From positions 1-6,317 of the forward strand of contig JAITFM010000051.1 in assembly GCA_031281335.1 (NCBI GenBank): a stretch of DNA of 6,317 bases. Direction: 5' to 3'. Numbering within the stretch: the first letter of the stretch is position 1; each line of letters starts with the position of its first letter. A model generated the notes under the pieces. It saw only the letters and a program-made list of their open reading frames with translations. It was not told the DNA's origin and ran no database searches. The position numbers were made by a program, and so were the translations under genes. Shown piece by piece: positions 1 through 5,838 of this stretch. This DNA comes from Rickettsiales bacterium (GTDB lineage Bacteria > Pseudomonadota > Alphaproteobacteria > Rickettsiales > Anaplasmataceae).

Positions 1-1264
1 CACTCCAAAAAAAGCTGACTGGTTTGGTGGTGTGTGGTCGAAACTGAGAAGAGCAAAGTTGAACGATTTGAGTGAATACTATACGGACTCTGGTGTTTCG
101 CCAGATGAGCTAAAAAAATTAGGTGTACACATAAATAGCAATATCCCAAGCAGTTTTAATATTAACAATAAAGTTAGAAAAATACTCGATGGAAGAACAG
201 ACAGTATAAATTCCGGTAGCAATGTAGACTGGGCAACGGCTGAAAGTCTTGCGTTTGCATCGCTGCTTACAGAAGGGATAGGGGTGCGTTTATCAGGACA
301 AGATTCTGGTCGTGGGACTTTCTCGCACCGTCATTCAAAGCTTGTTGATCAAGCAACGGAGGAAACGTTTATTCCGCTAAACAATATAAGTGAAAAGCAA
401 GCTCACTTTGAGGTCATGGATAGCGCTCTGTCTGAATATGCTGTGATGGGCTTCGAATATGGATATAGTCTTGACTCTCCATATTCACTGGTGCTCTGGG
501 AAGGGCAATTTGGTGATTTTGCAAATGGTGCGCAAATCATGATCGACCAGTTTATTGCATCGGCAGAAACAAAGTGGTTGCGATCAAGTGGTCTAGTTCT
601 ATTGTTGCCTCATGGTTATGAAGGACAAGGACCTGAGCATAGCTCCGCGCGTATAGAGAGGTTTTTGCAACTTTGCGCGGAAGATAATATGCAGATAGTG
701 AATTGCTCCACTCCGGCGAATTACTTTCACGTTTTGCGCCGGCAAATTCATCGGGATTTTCGTAAGCCTCTGGTAGCGTTTACACCTAAATCACTACTGC
801 GTCACAAAAGAGCAGTTTCTAACCTGTCTGATTTCGAAGGGAAATTCCTCACGGTAATTCCAGAATATAGAACAGGCCTAGTTCCAGATGACAAAATACG
901 CAAAGCCATAATATGCAATGGTAAAGTTTATTACGATATAATTGAAGCATGTGAAAGACAAAAAATAAACGATATAGCAGTAATACGTTTGGAGCAGTTC
1001 TATCCATTTCCTGCAGATAAGCTAAGTAATGAACTTGAGAAGTACAAAAACGCTGAGATTGTATGGTGTCAAGAAGAACCAAAAAATATGGGAGGGTGGT
1101 TTTTTGTCAACCCATTGATAGAAGAAGTGTTATCCAATCTCAATATTCAAGCAAAAAGGCCTAAGTGCATTGCAAGACCTGCTGCTGCATCTCCTGCATG
1201 TGGTTACGCTAGTGTTCACACTCAGCAACAAGAGGAGATTTTGAGGCAGGTAGTATCCGTTTAA
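1..1264 (+). CDS. sucA: 2-oxoglutarate dehydrogenase E1 component (SucA), C-terminal part; 5' end outside window
   Basis: This is the thiamine-diphosphate-dependent E1 subunit of the 2-oxoglutarate dehydrogenase complex, which decarboxylates 2-oxoglutarate in the TCA cycle and passes the succinyl group to the lipoyl E2 (SucB). The reading frame is already open at base 2 (TPKKADWFGG...), matching the internal 'ADW...GxW' stretch of SucA, so the GTG at 32 is not a start. Counting from base 32, visible family blocks are NVDWATAESLAF (64-75), SGQDSGRGTFSHRH (88-101), LWEGQFGDFANGAQ (155-168) and LLPHGYEGQGPEHSSAR (191-207), followed by the C-terminal domain ending in TAA. About 420 residues are visible; SucA proteins are usually about 900, so roughly half is missing. 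No frameshift is seen. No sucB follows; the next gene is an unrelated ankyrin gene. Identification is very secure. Confidence 0.97.
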   Translation, partial: TPKKADWFGGVWSKLRRAKLNDLSEYYTDSGVSPDELKKLGVHINSNIPSSFNINNKVRKILDGRTDSINSGSNVDWATAESLAFASLLTEGIGVRLSGQDSGRGTFSHRHSKLVDQATEETFIPLNNISEKQAHFEVMDSALSEYAVMGFEYGYSLDSPYSLVLWEGQFGDFANGAQIMIDQFIASAETKWLRSSGLVLLLPHGYEGQGPEHSSARIERFLQLCAEDNMQIVNCSTPANYFHVLRRQIHRDFRKPLVAFTPKSLLRHKRAVSNLSDFEGKFLTVIPEYRTGLVPDDKIRKAIICNGKVYYDIIEACERQKINDIAVIRLEQFYPFPADKLSNELEKYKNAEIVWCQEEPKNMGGWFFVNPLIEEVLSNLNIQAKRPKCIARPAAASPACGYASVHTQQQEEILRQVVSV

Positions 1265-1273
1265 TGATGTGGC

Positions 1274-1326
1274 AAAAAAAGCTGTTACATGATTGAAATA
1301 AAGTTATTCACGCTTACAGCTTTTGC
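1274..1326 (+). terminator. Possible sucA terminator stem (weak)
   Basis: Ten bases after the sucA stop, an A-tract arm AAAAGCTGT (1277-1285) is complementary to ACAGCTTTT (1316-1324). This gives a 9-bp stem whose 3' arm ends in four T residues. The position and the A-tract/T-tract form suit a terminator, but the 30-nt loop is long and there is no further T run, so efficiency is doubtful. It could also be chance in AT-rich sequence. Confidence 0.25.
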
Positions 1327-1479
1327 ACTGGATATAATAGAGAAGATGTGTGAATAAAAACCCAATAAAAAACTAGTTAAAGTTGTTTGACAGCATACAC
1401 TACGGTTTTTGATGCCTTTAACACTTGATTATGCCAATCTTTAATATTTGTATAGTAAAATGTAAATTTATTATTGTGT

Positions 1480-1487
1480 GAGGTAGG
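1480..1487 (+). promoter_or_regulatory. Ribosome binding site deciding the ankyrin start
   Basis: The run GAGGTAGG ends one base before the ATG at 1489, and its GAGG core (1480-1483) is 5 nt from that ATG. A TTG at 1474 is in frame upstream but has no such site and would place the purine run inside the coding sequence. The ATG at 1489 is therefore the preferred start. Confidence 0.65.
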
Positions 1488-1488
1488 T

Positions 1489-2469
1489 ATGAATTCAGAA
1501 AAAATGTTGCTTTATGCTATAGAACAAGGAGAGGCACCTGTAGTTAGAAGCCTTGTCAATAGCGGTACCAATGTTCTTGCTAGAATAGCTGCTGGTGATG
1601 ATGATGCCTTAACAGTGCTTGTATCGGAAGAATATTACAACTTTAGTCACAGCCCAGATGATTATCTTCCTCTGCATTTTGCTGTTTTACGTGGTAGTTC
1701 GGAAATTGTTGAAACCTTATTAGATGCAGGTTCCCAGGTTAATTTTGCGAATAAAAATAGTGATACTCCGCTACACTTAGCTGCTCTTGTTGAAAATCCA
1801 GAAATGGTGAAAATTTTGCTTAGATGGGGCGCAGATCCCAATGCTATCAACACATGTTTTGAAAGACCTTTACACTTTACTGCTTTTCATATTAATACAG
1901 ATATTGTTAAAATTCTAAAAGAAGCAGGAGCAAAACTTGATAGTCAAAATCAAGATGAAGAAACACCTTTACACTTAGCTATACTTCATAATAACAATAA
2001 AGTAGCTAAAACTCTAATTGAACTAGGGGCGAATGTTAATATTCAAGGTCGTAGAGACGGTAATACGCCACTACATTTAGCTGTCCAGCATAGAAAAGAC
2101 CCGTCTATTATTTTAGATCTAGTAACAGCAAGAGGCGCTGATGTTAATATTCGGAATAGTCAAGGCAATACACCATTACACCTAATTGCTCGTCAAGCTG
2201 AATATGGAGATATCAAAAATGCTGTTAGCTTCATAAATGCAAGAGAAATAGGTCAATCTTGTCGAAGGGAAAGCAGTATCATAGATATTGTCAGAATTTT
2301 GATGACAAATGGTGCTGATCCTAGTATTAAAAATAAGCGTGGGAAGGTGCCGGAACATGACAGTATAACTGAATTTCTAGAGGAAAGGTCAAGGTCAGGT
2401 TTAATACAAACACCAGGTTCTAGATTGAGTAATGTGAGTGATGAACCAATTGCAGGACCTTCCTGGTAA
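1489..2469 (+). CDS. Ankyrin-repeat protein (326 aa)
   Basis: This is a protein-protein interaction scaffold built mainly of ankyrin repeats. Numbering from the ATG at 1489, a degenerate helical N-terminus (1-55) precedes repeats at about 56-89, 90-122, 123-155, 156-189 and 190-224. Each carries the TPLHLA-type motif, and most end in GA(D/N)xN. A sixth repeat (225-283) is split by about 26 extra residues between its TPLHL half and its IIDIVRILMTNGADP half. A partial capping repeat (284-299) and a polar tail ending in EPIAGPSW follow. There is no signal peptide or membrane segment. Ankyrin genes are abundant in Wolbachia and relatives, where some are secreted effectors; a host target here is inference only. 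The gene has a good ribosome site and converges on the next gene with 5 bp between stop codons. The family call is secure; the function is unknown. Confidence 0.93.
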   Translation: MNSEKMLLYAIEQGEAPVVRSLVNSGTNVLARIAAGDDDALTVLVSEEYYNFSHSPDDYLPLHFAVLRGSSEIVETLLDAGSQVNFANKNSDTPLHLAALVENPEMVKILLRWGADPNAINTCFERPLHFTAFHINTDIVKILKEAGAKLDSQNQDEETPLHLAILHNNNKVAKTLIELGANVNIQGRRDGNTPLHLAVQHRKDPSIILDLVTARGADVNIRNSQGNTPLHLIARQAEYGDIKNAVSFINAREIGQSCRRESSIIDIVRILMTNGADPSIKNKRGKVPEHDSITEFLEERSRSGLIQTPGSRLSNVSDEPIAGPSW

Positions 2470-2474
2470 CGAAA

Positions 2475-3074
2475 CTAACTAAGCTTCACCTCCACTAGTG
2501 GAATGTTGTTCCAACTGCTGCTACCGTAGTTATCAATAGAAGCGCTCAGGTAATCTGTATCAAAGCGTACAGGCACATCAAATTCAAAGCTTGCAGTGAT
2601 TACTACACCTTTTGCTGGCGGTCTGGTAAACATAATTTCTCCAGTTGAATAATTCATTGAATATTTTTCTGTCTCTATACCGTCTAGGTAAATTTTTATT
2701 GTATCATGTACTGGCTTTTTAATCGTTCGTGTATGCTTGTCTTTTCCGCTAACATAGGTTTTGATCAGTTGAAAAGTCGTTTTTTTGTCGTCTCCTATTC
2801 CAATTTCTTGATTGGTGGCTGTAAAGTCTGACCAATCTTTAAAACGAAACCCTATTGCTTTACCTTTTCGTGCGTTAAAAAATGTTATGAGTTCTGTTAG
2901 CTGCTCATTTGATCTGATTCCATAAGCTATGTTATACCTAGCACGCGCATGAGACCAGTTGATGTTGCGCTGTTCACAACCATTGTGGGTTGTGACAACA
3001 TCAGTGGAAAATTCCGGTCCTCCAGTGGAACCGTAAGATATATTTTCTGGAAATCTCATTTCTGTAAATAACAT
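2475..3074 (-). CDS. DUF2460/TIGR02217 protein, GTA gene 12-like distal tail protein (199 aa)
   Basis: This is a structural tail protein of the family found as gene 12 in alphaproteobacterial gene transfer agents and in related siphophages, where it forms the distal tail ring at the baseplate. Numbering from the ATG at 3074, family hallmarks are RFPENISYGSTGGPEF (7-22), W40 with the following arginines, FFNARKGKAIGFRFKDWSDF (65-84), GDDKKTTFQL (94-103), IKKP (118-121) and FEFDVPVRFD (163-172). The length is near the roughly 200 residues usual for the family and the gene is intact. An in-frame ATG at 3143 would add 23 residues unlike the family and has no ribosome site, whereas AGGAGGG stands just before 3074. 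No capsid, portal, tape-measure or neighbouring tail gene is in the window, so it is an orphan here. It could be a GTA remnant retained alone or a prophage leftover. Family assignment is strong; present activity is unknown. Confidence 0.9.
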   Translation of the reverse strand: MLFTEMRFPENISYGSTGGPEFSTDVVTTHNGCEQRNINWSHARARYNIAYGIRSNEQLTELITFFNARKGKAIGFRFKDWSDFTATNQEIGIGDDKKTTFQLIKTYVSGKDKHTRTIKKPVHDTIKIYLDGIETEKYSMNYSTGEIMFTRPPAKGVVITASFEFDVPVRFDTDYLSASIDNYGSSSWNNIPLVEVKLS

Positions 3075-3077
3075 ATG

Positions 3078-3084
3078 CCCTCCT
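3078..3084 (-). promoter_or_regulatory. Strong Shine-Dalgarno site for the DUF2460 gene
   Basis: On the minus strand AGGAGGG lies 3 nt before the ATG at 3074-3072. It is the best ribosome binding site in the window and fixes the start at 3074 rather than at the upstream in-frame ATG (3143). Confidence 0.75.
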
Positions 3085-3224
3085 GAAAAATAAAGTTGAA
3101 ATAATATGGCTGAAGAAGGTTTTGGAGGCGTTTCACATAGCAAACGACATCATGAAAGTGGCTGAAACTTTATACCACTAAGATAATATTTTAAACTGCT
3201 GCTATATTTATCACACCTATAGTT

Positions 3225-3253
3225 ACTATACTTAAGTTCACTTGTACTGTCAA
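3225..3253 (-). promoter_or_regulatory. Near-consensus sigma70 promoter reading toward the DUF2460 gene
   Basis: On the minus strand TTGACA (3253-3248) is followed after exactly 17 bp by TATAGT (3230-3225), a full -35 match and a 5 of 6 -10 match. Transcription would begin near 3218, about 33 bp past the end of the dsbA-like gene. It would give the DUF2460 gene a promoter of its own, with a leader of about 144 nt. Confidence 0.6.
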
Positions 3254-3285
3254 GCAAAAAAATAAAATTTTATGACAAACTGAAA

Positions 3286-4044
3286 CTAGTCTTGTTTATG
3301 GCTTAATTCATCTACTTTTTCACGTAGCACATCCAAATCAGTTGCTCCTACAAACAGACTATCCCCAATTATTAAAAAAGGTGTGCCACCTACTCCTAGA
3401 TTCCTTACTAAAAGTCTGCTGTTGTTTATCATCTGTTCAATTTTGTCCGCATTGTTTTTCATAGAGTCATTGAAGTCGTTTTCATTGATTCCTATGCTTT
3501 TCACTATACCTAATATATTTTCGTCTGAAAATTCTCCTTTATGGCCTAAGGCAGCATAGCGAAAATCAAAATATTTTCCTTTATCAATAAAATAGACAGC
3601 CAAAGCACTTTTTGCCGCCTTTAAAGAATCATTACCAAGTATTGGAGTGTCCCTAAAAATGTACTTAACTTTGCCGTCATTGATCAACTGTTTTACATCG
3701 TCCTTTATGGCTTTGCAATAGCCACAAGAATAGTCAAAAAACCCTACAGCTATAACATTGCTATTTTCATTTCCTGAGTAAGGGTAAGTGGAGTCAAATA
3801 TTTCATTTTTGTACTGTAAGATTTTACCTTTAGTCGCGTTATTCCGAGCAGCATAACTACTTTTAATTGATTCTTCCCGGAGCGTTTTTATAATCTTATC
3901 AAAATTTCTACTTATATAGTTATCTAATCTCTCACCTATATACTCATCGTTTAGCACTTGGCTACGATTTGAGAGCCAATTATTTATTACTGGCAAACTT
4001 GCTATTACTATTATTAAAATCAATAGAAACGATATTCTAGACAT
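3286..4044 (-). CDS. DsbA-family thiol-disulfide oxidoreductase or isomerase, ScsC/Com1-like (252 aa)
   Basis: This is a thioredoxin-fold protein that forms or reshuffles disulfide bonds outside the cytoplasm. Residues about 4-20 form an uncleaved-looking hydrophobic signal or anchor after a short basic start (MSR). Residues 30-90 are a helical, charged region, and the catalytic domain begins near 96. The active site is C107-G-Y-C110 within FFDYSCGYCK, and the cis-proline loop is T221-P222 in GGTPFLIIG. CGYC with Thr before the cis-proline, plus a helical N-terminal extension, resembles ScsC/Com1-type proteins and the trimeric isomerase alpha-DsbA2 described from Wolbachia; I infer the same type but cannot align it. 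No further cysteine is present outside the motif. No DsbB-like partner is in the window. The start codon has no clear Shine-Dalgarno sequence, although the signal segment right after it supports the call. The gene lies on the same strand as the DUF2460 gene, which seems to have its own promoter. Confidence 0.92.
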   Translation of the reverse strand: MSRISFLLILIIVIASLPVINNWLSNRSQVLNDEYIGERLDNYISRNFDKIIKTLREESIKSSYAARNNATKGKILQYKNEIFDSTYPYSGNENSNVIAVGFFDYSCGYCKAIKDDVKQLINDGKVKYIFRDTPILGNDSLKAAKSALAVYFIDKGKYFDFRYAALGHKGEFSDENILGIVKSIGINENDFNDSMKNNADKIEQMINNSRLLVRNLGVGGTPFLIIGDSLFVGATDLDVLREKVDELSHKQD

Positions 4045-4106
4045 ACATTTATTAGAGGGCCTGCAATATAAAATTTTTAGTATCTGTATATTAAAAAAAG
4101 TATCTA

Positions 4107-4135
4107 ATGTTAATATATAAAAACATTCATATCAA
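4107..4135 (-). promoter_or_regulatory. Possible promoter of the dsbA-like gene
   Basis: On the minus strand TTGATA (4135-4130) is followed after 17 bp by TAACAT (4112-4107), a 5 of 6 and a 4 of 6 match to the sigma70 boxes. A start near 4100 would give a leader of about 55 nt. The surrounding sequence is very AT-rich, so chance matches are likely. Confidence 0.35.
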
Positions 4136-4148
4136 GTGTATTTTATAA

Positions 4149-4256
4149 CCGGTTTTGCCGCAGGTGCAAACTTTACGCAAAGAAATTCAGGCACAAAACT
4201 CATCAGAAGATTTGATAATGCAAGTGGCCAAAGCACGCCAGGCTAGCCAACTATAA
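4149..4256 (+). pseudogene. Coding-like relic, C-terminal tail of an unrecognised gene
   Basis: After a TAA at 4146 this frame stays open for 35 codons and ends in TAA (4254-4256). From 4161 it reads QVQTLRKEIQ, then continues to a polar helical end VAKARQASQL. The stretch is visibly richer in G+C than the AT-rich DNA on its dsbA side, and its residue mix looks protein-like. It has no credible start or ribosome site, so if coding it is the surviving 3' end of a deleted gene. A second frame over the same bases (ending in TAG at about 4244) is also open, which weakens the case. I do not recognise the family. Confidence 0.3.
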
Positions 4257-4268
4257 GATACTCCATCC

Positions 4269-4307
4269 TTTACCGCCGCATATAGCAACCGTAAACGCAG
4301 CGGTAAA
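4269..4307. repeat. Dyad repeat A, upstream of the ATPase promoter
   Basis: The arms TTTACCGC (4269-4276) and GCGGTAAA (4300-4307) are perfectly complementary. After one mismatch (4277/4299) two more G-C pairs follow (4278-4279 with 4297-4298). The 36-bp core 4272-4307 aligns without gaps to dyad B (4326-4361), with 27 of 36 identical positions. Differences are mostly in the centre and the arms are conserved. It ends four bases before the -35 box. Confidence 0.7.
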
Positions 4308-4311
4308 AAAG

Positions 4312-4340
4312 TTGACTATTTCATAACCGCGGCATATAAT
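4312..4340 (+). promoter_or_regulatory. Near-consensus sigma70 promoter for the ATPase-ubiD pair
   Basis: TTGACT (4312-4317) is followed after exactly 17 bp by a perfect TATAAT (4335-4340), predicting a start near 4347. It lies about 20 bp before the ATG at 4366 and covers the ATG at 4339, which therefore cannot be the start on this transcript. The leader is very short and has no clear Shine-Dalgarno sequence. Confidence 0.7.
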
Positions 4341-4361
4341 GCTAGCAAACGCCGCGGTAAA
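4326..4361. repeat. Dyad repeat B, overlapping the -10 box of the ATPase promoter
   Basis: The arms ACCGCGGC (4326-4333) and GCCGCGGT (4351-4358) form a perfect 8-bp G+C-rich stem around a 17-nt loop that contains the TATAAT box. It is the second copy of dyad A, with centres 54 bp apart. Its position fits an operator site for a repressor, but it could equally be a dispersed palindromic element that landed here. Confidence 0.7.
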
Positions 4362-4365
4362 TTAT

Positions 4366-5835
4366 ATGAATGAACCAATAATTGGTAGGGAAAAAGAAGC
4401 AGCCATTCTAGAAAATAAGCTCCATTCCCAATCAGCTGAATTTATTGCTGTTTATGGTCGGCGTCGTGTGGGTAAGACATACCTAATAAAACAATTTTTC
4501 AGTAAACATGCCGATATTTTATTTGAACAGACTGGTCTTAATAATGGTACTTTGCAGGAGCAGTTTGCAATTTTTACACAGGCGTTATCAAATACTTTTT
4601 ACAAAGGTGCAAGAATGGCTTTGCCTAAAAATTGGATGGATGCTTTGCAACAACTCGCACTTGCTATTGATAATAACACACATGAGAATGAACAAGTTGT
4701 TTTATTTTTTGATGAATTACCATGGATAGCTACAAAAAAATCTGGTTTTCTAAAAGCATTAGAATATTTTTGGAATACACGTTGGACATACCGAAAGAAA
4801 CTTATCTTGGTCGTGTGTGGTTCAGCAGCTTCTTGGATGTTGGAAAATTTAATTTATAGTAAAGGGGGATTACATAATCGCATCACTGCAAGAATACCTT
4901 TGCAGCCTTTTAACTTACGTGAAACTAAAGAGTATCTGAGATATTTAGGGGTTAACCTTAACCACCAGCAAATATTGCAGCTCTATATGGCTATGGGAGG
5001 GATACCACATTATCTTAAGGAGGTAAGTAAAGGATTATCAGCAGCACAGAATATTAATGTGATCTGCTTTCAGGAGAACGGTTTGTTATTTGATGAATTT
5101 GATATGCTGTTCCACTCCTTATATGAAGAGCCAGAAACATATCTAAGCATTATTCGCGCAATTGCAAAAAAAACAAAAGGAATCAGCAGAAAAGAACTTA
5201 TAGAAGTAACTAAAATCACTGAGGGTGGTTACTTAACTACTAGATTAAGGAGCTTAGAAGAAGCTGGGTTTATTGGCGGTTTTTTACCACTGAGCAAAGC
5301 AAAAAGAGGGGTATATTACAGAATAATTGACGAATATATATTATTCTATCTAACATGGATTAAACCGTTTAGGGAAGTAACAAAAAGGGCAATAATAAGT
5401 GATGCTCACTATTGGGAGTTAGCAATAAAGAAACCAGCTTGGCAAACATGGACAGGACAAACATTTGAAGCAGTGTGTTTTAAACATGCCAATAAAATTA
5501 GAAGAAAATTAAATATAGAGCATATAGCAGTCATATGTGGAGATTGGCAATATCACCCAGAGAAGAACAGTAAAGAATCTGGTGCTCAGATTGACTTAGT
5601 TTTTGATCGAGAAGATGGATGTGTAATGCTCTGTGAAATAAAGTATAGTAATAAACCTTATATAGTAACAAAGGAATTTGTTGAACAATTAAAGAGAAAA
5701 GAAACAGTTTATAGAGAAAAAACGAAATCAAAGAAGCAGATATTTTGGGTATTGATTGCTGCAAATGGGGCTTCTGAGAATCAATATCTGAAAGGTACAA
5801 TACATCATGTGATTACGCTGGAGGACTTGTTTTGA
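4366..5835 (+). CDS. P-loop ATPase with C-terminal PD-(D/E)XK-like domain (archaeal ATPase/DUF234 type, 489 aa)
   Basis: This is a STAND/AAA-like ATPase of the archaeal ATPase_2 family, whose biological role is not established. Numbering from the ATG at 4366, it begins MNEPIIGREKE as family members do. Walker A is GRRRVGKT (31-38), Walker B is VVLFFDE (111-117, acidic pair D116-E117) and CGSAASWM (151-158) is the sensor-like strand; GGLHNR (167-172) and the LQPF segment follow. A winged-helix region lies at about 270-320. The C-terminus has a nuclease-like signature: E368 (TGQTFEAV), D410 (AQIDLVF) and E424-x-K426 (CEIKYS), so both the ATPase and PD-(D/E)XK residues look intact. The annotated-style ATG at 4339 sits in the promoter -10 box, so 4366 is preferred. 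There is no signal peptide, so a cytoplasmic location is expected. The stop is 3 nt before the ubiD start, suggesting a shared transcript. DNA cleavage or a defence role is possible but unproven. Confidence 0.92.
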   Translation: MNEPIIGREKEAAILENKLHSQSAEFIAVYGRRRVGKTYLIKQFFSKHADILFEQTGLNNGTLQEQFAIFTQALSNTFYKGARMALPKNWMDALQQLALAIDNNTHENEQVVLFFDELPWIATKKSGFLKALEYFWNTRWTYRKKLILVVCGSAASWMLENLIYSKGGLHNRITARIPLQPFNLRETKEYLRYLGVNLNHQQILQLYMAMGGIPHYLKEVSKGLSAAQNINVICFQENGLLFDEFDMLFHSLYEEPETYLSIIRAIAKKTKGISRKELIEVTKITEGGYLTTRLRSLEEAGFIGGFLPLSKAKRGVYYRIIDEYILFYLTWIKPFREVTKRAIISDAHYWELAIKKPAWQTWTGQTFEAVCFKHANKIRRKLNIEHIAVICGDWQYHPEKNSKESGAQIDLVFDREDGCVMLCEIKYSNKPYIVTKEFVEQLKRKETVYREKTKSKKQIFWVLIAANGASENQYLKGTIHHVITLEDLF

Positions 5836-5838
5836 GTT

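Larger units (their letters stand above)
1265..1488. other. Intergenic region between sucA and the ankyrin gene
   Basis: I see no protein gene or RNA gene in this stretch. It holds the possible terminator stem at 1277-1324, a perfect but isolated TATAAT at 1333-1338 with no good -35 box, a TTGACA at 1387-1392 with no matching -10 box, and a TATAGT at 1451-1456 whose nearest TTGATT (1425-1430) is 20 bp upstream. The ankyrin promoter presumably lies here, but I cannot place it with confidence. The TATAGT at 1451 is the best-placed candidate, about 33 bp before the ATG. Confidence 0.5.
3075..3285. other. Intergenic region and probable long leader of the DUF2460 gene
   Basis: Between the DUF2460 start and the dsbA-like stop there is no convincing gene. 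The part next to dsbA carries the minus-strand promoter (3225-3253), preceded on that strand by a 12-bp AT palindrome and a T run (about 3257-3272) that might weakly end dsbA transcripts. The rest (3075-3218) would be untranslated leader, with a small AGTGG/CCACT inverted repeat near 3157-3179. I recognise no known riboswitch. Confidence 0.45.
4045..4365. other. 321-bp divergent intergenic region between the dsbA-like and ATPase genes
   Basis: From left to right this gap contains a very AT-rich stretch with a possible minus-strand promoter for dsbA (4107-4135), a more G+C-rich coding-like relic (4149-4256), a first dyad repeat (4269-4307), and a plus-strand promoter (4312-4340) overlapped by a second dyad repeat (4326-4361). 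I see no tRNA, CRISPR repeat or complete insertion sequence. Confidence 0.6.

Noticed and set aside
32..34. GTG at 32 as a start codon for sucA
   Set aside because: The frame is open to the window edge and the upstream residues (ADWFGG) match internal SucA sequence, so the gene simply begins outside the window.
849..1082. Minus-strand and alternate-frame ORFs at 849-1082, 1662-1853, 4508-4729, 5531-5800 and 5940-6215
   Set aside because: Each lies inside a clearly identified gene in another frame and shows no family features of its own.
1387..1392. TTGACA as the -35 box of the ankyrin promoter
   Set aside because: No acceptable -10 sequence occurs 15-19 bp downstream.
1356..1410. AAAAACC/GGTTTTT inverted repeat as a terminator
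   Set aside because: The 7-bp stem would enclose a loop of about 41 nt, which is expected by chance in such AT-rich DNA.
3075..3143. 23-residue N-terminal extension of the DUF2460 protein from the ATG at 3143
   Set aside because: It has no ribosome site, does not resemble the family's start, and contains the strong AGGAGGG site that serves the ATG at 3074.
3106..3165. 19-codon plus-strand ORF beginning MAEEGFGG
   Set aside because: It is very short, has no Shine-Dalgarno site or recognised family, and lies antisense to the likely DUF2460 leader.
4269..4361. The two dyad repeats as a minimal CRISPR array
   Set aside because: There are only two units, they differ in the middle, the gap is short, and there are no cas genes. 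The symmetry and the promoter overlap fit an operator or palindromic element better.
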